64,000 nucleotides of DNA from positions 147,071 to 211,070 of the forward strand of contig NZ_PDUD01000030.1 in the NCBI RefSeq assembly GCF_002646595.1. The letters run 5' to 3'. Under the pieces are notes generated by a model. It saw only the letters and a list, made by a program, of their open reading frames with translations, was not told the DNA's origin and ran no database searches. A program made the position numbers and the translations under genes. Source of the stretch: Flavilitoribacter nigricans DSM 23189 = NBRC 102662. Lineage in GTDB: Bacteria; Bacteroidota; Bacteroidia; Chitinophagales; Saprospiraceae. Positions 59,022-64,000 of the stretch are shown in pieces (position 1 is the first letter of the stretch; every line of letters begins with the position of its first letter).

Positions 59022-62000
59022 ATGTCACTAAAACCTAATAAAATGATTTACACGATGCTACTGTGGTGCTTGCTGCCGGTAATGGTTTGGATGAGCCTAA
59101 CGTATTTATCCAAAGCGAAGATCACCGGGTATTGGGAAGACATCACTTTGTATTTCCGGGCTTTCGATTTCCTATGGATAGCAAAAGTCTTTTCGTTACC
59201 TCTAGTATTGACACTGGTTTCCTTAAATCTGTCGGGACAGCCGGGAACCCTGGGCGTTTACGACTTTAAGTCCGAACCATCGGCATGCGGGGTAACGGTT
59301 TCCTTCGTGATTGGTCTGCCCGACGCAAATTATTCCTCAACCACGAAGGCTTCGTATGAGATCAGTTACAAGGGCGTAAAAAAAGCAGAGAATCAAACGG
59401 CTTACCAACATACGGGTGGGTCGGCCAATACGACCGGGGGGCGCTATACGGAATGGATCCCTCTGGCTCCGGGAGAAAGAGGTGAGCTGACGATTGTAAC
59501 GAGGTACAACCGGAATGACGGCAATATCTATACATCGGGCGAGCAGATCCAGAAAATCCAGGTCCAGACGATAGCCGCGCAGCCGGTTCGCAACCTGAGC
59601 TCTTCTCTTATTGACGCAGATCAGGGGTATGTGCAACTGACCTGGACCAACCCGCAAAGTTGTGAGTTGGATAGCTGGTACCACCGATTGATCCTGTCGG
59701 ACGGTACTATTGTGAATAACGGTTTCTACGGTGGAGATAATTCAATAGTGGTGTATGCTGATGCCGACCGGGAACTGAAATATATTGTTCAGACGGTTTA
59801 TACCAACAGCCTGGGTACGCAGTATATCAACAGTGAAACGATTACGGTGTTTGAAAGCCGGTTTGGGAGTTTGAGCGGTACCGTCAAAAGTAAAGGAGGC
59901 GCTGCCGGAGTGAGCGGTGTTCAGGTTTGTGCGACTGCCCATTTTGCCGGCCTGGGCCGTACCTTCAATTATTGTGACGTTACTAATGAAAACGGGAATT
60001 TCCAGATACCGGATATTTTCTTCGGATTCGGCAATCAGGCTAAGGCTACCTACACGATTACAGCCAGTAAGGGCGACCACGTTTTTGAACCGGCTTCCGA
60101 TACCCGCCTGCTCTCCAATACGACCGATGACATCAATAATCTGTTCTTTATCGACCAGTCAACCTATTCGATCAGTGGTCGGATCATGCAATCGGAAGGT
60201 AATGCGAGCTGCGGTCTGGAGGGCGTGGAAGTGATGCTGGAGCAACCATCTAAAAGGATCACTACGGATGCCAACGGGCATTACAGCATCAGTGTGGATG
60301 ATCCGGGCGTTTATAGGATCATTCCCAAATACGGAAAGCACAGCTTCGATCCGCCCGTTCGGGAGGTGACCATTACGGAAAATGTAAATAATCTCAATTT
60401 CCTGGATATTCAGCGGGAAACCATTTCCGGGTTTATCGGCGGCAGCTGTGATTTTCACGCCGGAACGGCCACCTTGCGTTTTACCAGCGAATCCGGTGAC
60501 GATGAATGTTTCGAAAAGACGATCATGACCGATCCGGGTACAGGTCGGTACGAAGTAGAATTGCCGGCCCGGAAATATACCGCAACGGTACTGGCATTTG
60601 AAGCTTTCCCCGATAACGGATACAACGGCGAAGAGGTAGCGGCCTTTTTCGATGCGCAGGAAGTTGACCTGACCGATACCCTGCAACGCCTGGATTTCAT
60701 CTACCGCGCCGTACCGGAAGTAGAATTGAGCGGATGGCCCGCCGGCGACTGCCCGGATATTCCTTTTCCCGTGCTTGAACAGGGGCGGCAATACAACCTC
60801 CTGATCCGGGTCTGGGAAAACGGGCGGACCTGTCTCGTCGATACCGGTTCGGTAACCATCCGGGATCAGTTGGCCGTTGATAATCCGGAACCCCTGACGC
60901 TTCCGATCAGTCAGGGCGTAGTCCAGTACCCGCTGGTGCCGGGCATCCCCAACATCACCGGAGATTTTACCCGTTCGTTTGACTATACAGTTACTGTGGG
61001 CGAACGCACGGTCAGTGGTTCGCAAAAAGCGATCATCACCGGCTCGCGGCCCCGGGAATCTACTTTTACTTCCGTATCTCCCGAGGTGCCTCTGCTCATT
61101 CTGCGCGACCCTCCCGGAGACGGCAGTTACAGCTACTTATCCGAGGGTACTACCTTTCAGAACAGCTTCAGTATTTCGGCGCTGGAAGAAGGTACCAGCC
61201 GGACTTTCGGTAAGGTAGACCTTGGCTTCGAATTTCTGAGTGGCGCCTTTTTCTACTTCACCTCGGCGGAAATCGTAGCCAATTTTGAGGCCGGCTTTTC
61301 AGTTGGTTTTACGGAAGCCAATTCTGAAGAAAAGATCATGAGCCTGACGACGACCCAAAACTTCGCTACCAGTGATAGTGAAAAGATCACCGGGAGCGAA
61401 GGCGATGTTTTCATCGGAGGAGCCATCAATTTGATCTACGCCATGGCCGATCAGGTCATTCTGGATGGGTGTGAGGTGAAAACGGATGTAAGCCTGGTGG
61501 TGGATAATCAGGGCTTCGCTACACAGTATGTCTATACCGAAGATCATATTCGAAATGTAATTTTACCCGATCTGCGGCGATTTAGGGATATCAGCGCGGA
61601 TATCGATCCGGAAGAATCCGCCCGCTACGACAGCCAGCTCAAAGTATGGGAACAGGTACTCCAACAAAATGAAATGTTGAAGGGCCAGGCTGTATTCCGC
61701 GAAAACCGTTCCTTCAGCGGCGGTGTGGAATTTCGCTCGGAAACCACCAGCTCCAGTAGTGAAACCATGACGCTGATATTCAATGATGTTATCGGCACGG
61801 ATGTTGCTGCGGAACTGGGACTTAAAATTGCGGGTATCGGTGCAACGGTGGGTACCCAGGCGACCTACCGGATGGAGATTGGCCAGTCGAAGACCCAAAC
61901 GCAACTGCAGGAAACGACGGTGGGCTACGTACTGACCGACGATGATCCGGGCGACTTTTTCGCGGTCGATATCAAAACCGATCCGGTGTATAATACGCCG

Positions 62001-63809
62001 GTGTTTGATCTGGTCAGCGGCCGGTCCAGTTGCCCCTTCGAACCGGGCACCCAGCCGCGGGATGATATTCAACTCCGGGGCCTGCCGCTGGTGCGGACGA
62101 GCGTGCCGGCCGACGGTCAGGCGGTGTTCAATCTGGAACTGGCGAATATCAGTCAGAGCGAAGAAGAACGGACCTACCGTTTGTTATTCAATCAGGCCAG
62201 TAATCCCGACGGCGCCCGGATCCGCCTCGGCGGAAGTGAGATCCAGCAGGATGGTGCTTTGTACGATATCGGCCCGTTTCAGGTGGCATCCGCTACCGTG
62301 ACGGTCGAGCGGGGCCCGCTGGCGTATGCCTACGAGGATCTGGAATTTACGGTCGTATCCGAATGCGATGCCAGTATCCAGAAAACGATCCGGGTATCGG
62401 CCTATTTTGATTCTCCCTGCAGTCCGATCACGCTAACGGCTCCCGGTAATGGCTGGCTGAGCAACCAGGCGCAGGGCGGAACCCAGTCCATAACCTTTAA
62501 AGATTACGAAAAGGATAAGCTCGATTTTGTGAGTCTGCAGTACGCTCCGGCCGGGACCAGTAACTGGGTAAATGCACTTAGCCTTCAACCCGATGATCTG
62601 TCCGACTCCTCTTTCGGAACGACGGTCAACTGGAACAATTCGCTACTGTTGGATGGCGGCTATCAGTTGAGAATGAAAGTGGATTGCGGTCAGGGCGTCT
62701 GGTATTCCAATGTAGTGGAAGGGACGATCGATCGTACGGCCCCCATTCTTTTTGGAAATCCCGAGCCTTTGGGAGATACCTATACCGCCGATCGGCAGAT
62801 CTCGGCGACTTTCAACGAACCTCTGAATTGTCTGACCGTGAAGGCGACCAACGTGCAGCTCATGCGCCTGTCGGATAGCACTTTGGTCAATGCCCAAGTC
62901 GGTTGCTCCGGTAATAAGATCCTGATCCTTCCCGATGCCGCCATACTCCATGAGGCGGGCCAGACTTTCGAAGTGAAACTGATGAACGTCACGGACCTCA
63001 GCGGCAATGCGATCGAGGAGGCAATCGTCTGGCAGTTCGTAGTTGGTGAAAATACCGGCGAAGCGGCTACCGATCTGGACGGCGACGGCGTGCCGGATGA
63101 ATCCGACAATTGCCTGCTGTCGGCCAACCCTCTGCAAGCCGATCAGGACAACGACGGTATCGGCGACCAGTGTGATGACGATCTGGATGGCGACGGCGTA
63201 CCCAATGCCGAGGACAACGCACCCTACGCGCCCAATCCGGATCAAACCGACACCGACGGCGACGGCATTGGTGATGCCGCGGAAACGGACGGCGACGGTG
63301 ATGGCGACGGTATTGCCAATAGCGAAGATAATTGCCCCACCACGGCCAATCCGGACCAGTCCGATATCGATCAGGACGGCATCGGGGATTCCTGCGACGA
63401 AGATATGGACGGTGACGGCGTTCCCAATGTATTTGACTCCTGCCCCACCGTACCCAACGTGAACCAATTTCTGGATATCAACAACAACGGCCTGGACGAC
63501 GCCTGCGAGGATCTGGTCAATCCGGTAAAAGACCGGCAACAACTTTCGGAACTCGATTTTACAATTTTCCCGAATCCGGCCCGGGAGCTGCTGAATATCG
63601 GTCTGAAAGCCACCACTGCAGATCCGCTTAGTGTTGAGTTGTTTGATGTTACCGGCCGCCGCCTGTACGTGCAACAACTGGAGGCTGCTGCGATGGCTAA
63701 TCAGCAATTTACTTTACGGGTCACAGACCTGACGCCGGGGATGTACTATGTACTCTTGCAACATGGCCGAAGGATGGGCAGTAAAAAATTAATCATTATT
63801 AGGGATTAG
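59022..63809 (+). CDS. Large secreted T9SS protein with carboxypeptidase-like, Ig-like and thrombospondin-3 repeats
   Basis: A 1595-residue protein. N-terminus unusual: one hydrophobic helix near residues 8-30 (MLLWCLLPVMVWMSLTYL), then a second signal-like helix near 55-70 (FSLPLVLTLVSLNLSG). Then FN3-like and carboxypeptidase-regulatory-like repeats (SLSGTVKSKGGAAGVSGVQV, YSISGRIMQSEGN), a middle region with LLILRDPPGDGSYSYLSEGT, a Big_5-like Ig domain near 1230-1345 (SATFNEPLNCLTV), five or so thrombospondin type 3 repeats (DLDGDGVPDESDNC to GDSCDEDMDGDGVPN) that bind calcium, and a type A T9SS C-terminal domain (FTIFPNPARELLNIGL, PGMYYVLLQ). It should be exported by Sec and then T9SS, and be cell-surface or secreted. 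Its ligand is unknown. Confidence 0.85.
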   Translation: MSLKPNKMIYTMLLWCLLPVMVWMSLTYLSKAKITGYWEDITLYFRAFDFLWIAKVFSLPLVLTLVSLNLSGQPGTLGVYDFKSEPSACGVTVSFVIGLPDANYSSTTKASYEISYKGVKKAENQTAYQHTGGSANTTGGRYTEWIPLAPGERGELTIVTRYNRNDGNIYTSGEQIQKIQVQTIAAQPVRNLSSSLIDADQGYVQLTWTNPQSCELDSWYHRLILSDGTIVNNGFYGGDNSIVVYADADRELKYIVQTVYTNSLGTQYINSETITVFESRFGSLSGTVKSKGGAAGVSGVQVCATAHFAGLGRTFNYCDVTNENGNFQIPDIFFGFGNQAKATYTITASKGDHVFEPASDTRLLSNTTDDINNLFFIDQSTYSISGRIMQSEGNASCGLEGVEVMLEQPSKRITTDANGHYSISVDDPGVYRIIPKYGKHSFDPPVREVTITENVNNLNFLDIQRETISGFIGGSCDFHAGTATLRFTSESGDDECFEKTIMTDPGTGRYEVELPARKYTATVLAFEAFPDNGYNGEEVAAFFDAQEVDLTDTLQRLDFIYRAVPEVELSGWPAGDCPDIPFPVLEQGRQYNLLIRVWENGRTCLVDTGSVTIRDQLAVDNPEPLTLPISQGVVQYPLVPGIPNITGDFTRSFDYTVTVGERTVSGSQKAIITGSRPRESTFTSVSPEVPLLILRDPPGDGSYSYLSEGTTFQNSFSISALEEGTSRTFGKVDLGFEFLSGAFFYFTSAEIVANFEAGFSVGFTEANSEEKIMSLTTTQNFATSDSEKITGSEGDVFIGGAINLIYAMADQVILDGCEVKTDVSLVVDNQGFATQYVYTEDHIRNVILPDLRRFRDISADIDPEESARYDSQLKVWEQVLQQNEMLKGQAVFRENRSFSGGVEFRSETTSSSSETMTLIFNDVIGTDVAAELGLKIAGIGATVGTQATYRMEIGQSKTQTQLQETTVGYVLTDDDPGDFFAVDIKTDPVYNTPVFDLVSGRSSCPFEPGTQPRDDIQLRGLPLVRTSVPADGQAVFNLELANISQSEEERTYRLLFNQASNPDGARIRLGGSEIQQDGALYDIGPFQVASATVTVERGPLAYAYEDLEFTVVSECDASIQKTIRVSAYFDSPCSPITLTAPGNGWLSNQAQGGTQSITFKDYEKDKLDFVSLQYAPAGTSNWVNALSLQPDDLSDSSFGTTVNWNNSLLLDGGYQLRMKVDCGQGVWYSNVVEGTIDRTAPILFGNPEPLGDTYTADRQISATFNEPLNCLTVKATNVQLMRLSDSTLVNAQVGCSGNKILILPDAAILHEAGQTFEVKLMNVTDLSGNAIEEAIVWQFVVGENTGEAATDLDGDGVPDESDNCLLSANPLQADQDNDGIGDQCDDDLDGDGVPNAEDNAPYAPNPDQTDTDGDGIGDAAETDGDGDGDGIANSEDNCPTTANPDQSDIDQDGIGDSCDEDMDGDGVPNVFDSCPTVPNVNQFLDINNNGLDDACEDLVNPVKDRQQLSELDFTIFPNPARELLNIGLKATTADPLSVELFDVTGRRLYVQQLEAAAMANQQFTLRVTDLTPGMYYVLLQHGRRMGSKKLIIIRD

Positions 63810-63826
63810 TATTTAATCCGTTTTTG

Positions 63827-63856
63827 GGGAGGGCTTTTGGGGTCCTCCCTTTTTTT
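63827..63856 (+). terminator. Rho-independent terminator of the T9SS gene
   Basis: GGGAGG (63827-63832) pairs with CCTCCC (63844-63849), followed by seven T (63850-63856). Confidence 0.7.
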
Positions 63857-63950
63857 ATCTCTGCTTTTCAGCGGTTGCTTAAGTAGGCCATCCCTGTAAA
63901 TTCTAGGTGATTAACTTTCAATAAATTAGCTTAGGAAAAGGCAAATAAAA

Positions 63951-63988
63951 TACCCCGAATCTAGGCACATTTGCCTATTTTCGGGGTA
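63951..63988. terminator. Hairpin at the window end
   Basis: TACCCCGAA (63951-63959) pairs with TTCGGGGTA (63980-63988), with an inner TAGGCA/TGCCTA stem; A/T-rich on both sides. Probably a terminator for a gene beyond the window edge or a bidirectional one. Confidence 0.55.
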
Positions 63989-64000
63989 AACATTTTATTA

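Overview
The window looks like chromosomal DNA of a Bacteroidota bacterium, most likely of the class Saprospiria (Lewinella-like). The reasons are a type IX secretion C-terminal domain on a 1595-residue surface protein, a DUF4175 protein, Bacteroidota-type YbeY and Lgt, a bacterial serine palmitoyltransferase, TAnnTTTG-type promoter elements, many lipoproteins, and roughly 50% GC. No rRNA, tRNA, CRISPR array, phage or intact insertion sequence was seen.

Layout. 1-9.4 kb: 3' part of murF, glpD, a BlaI/BlaR1-type regulatory pair behind two palindromic operators, a small lipoprotein, a DUF2236 oxygenase, two overlapping small membrane proteins, a nitroreductase and a Crp/Fnr regulator. 9.5-20.6 kb: a UvrD-type helicase fused to a RecB-like nuclease, a GH3 lipoprotein, a quinol monooxygenase-like protein, MazG, a propeller/cytochrome c lipoprotein, Dtd and a YedK/HMCES protein. 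20.6-27.25 kb: an origin-like region with DnaA-box-like sequences on both sides of ctaA, serine palmitoyltransferase, a rhodanese, mevalonate diphosphate decarboxylase, about 1.5 kb of AT-rich DNA without genes, and two parS-like palindromes. 27.25-38.6 kb: the thrA-thrB-thrC operon, ybeY, an RsbW-like ATPase, a DUF4175 protein and nadB. 38.7-48.9 kb: a glycosyltransferase, small envelope proteins, lgt, mtaB, and a UMF1-type transporter overlapping a sphingosine-1-phosphate-lyase-like enzyme that is fused in frame to an outer-membrane-type domain. 49-64 kb: a DUF3472 lipoprotein, a second GH3 enzyme, a CstB-like persulfide dioxygenase, a histidine kinase/LytTR pair, an SDR and the T9SS protein.

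The main observation is that three independent signals point to a chromosomal replication origin near 20.6-27.2 kb: clustered DnaA-box-like 9-mers, two parS-like 16-mers (one inside a perfect 40-bp palindrome), and a shift in GC skew between the left and right parts of the window that does not depend on gene orientation. The skew comes from hand counts of sampled rows and needs a proper calculation.

Other points of interest are the lyase/outer-membrane fusion, with a serine palmitoyltransferase 22 kb away suggesting a sphingolipid make-and-break theme; a pair of about 306-bp MITE-like elements in opposite orientation (44.96 and 54.71 kb); and a BlaR1-type sensor whose extracytoplasmic part does not look like a beta-lactam sensor. 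Much of the rest is ordinary metabolic and envelope housekeeping.
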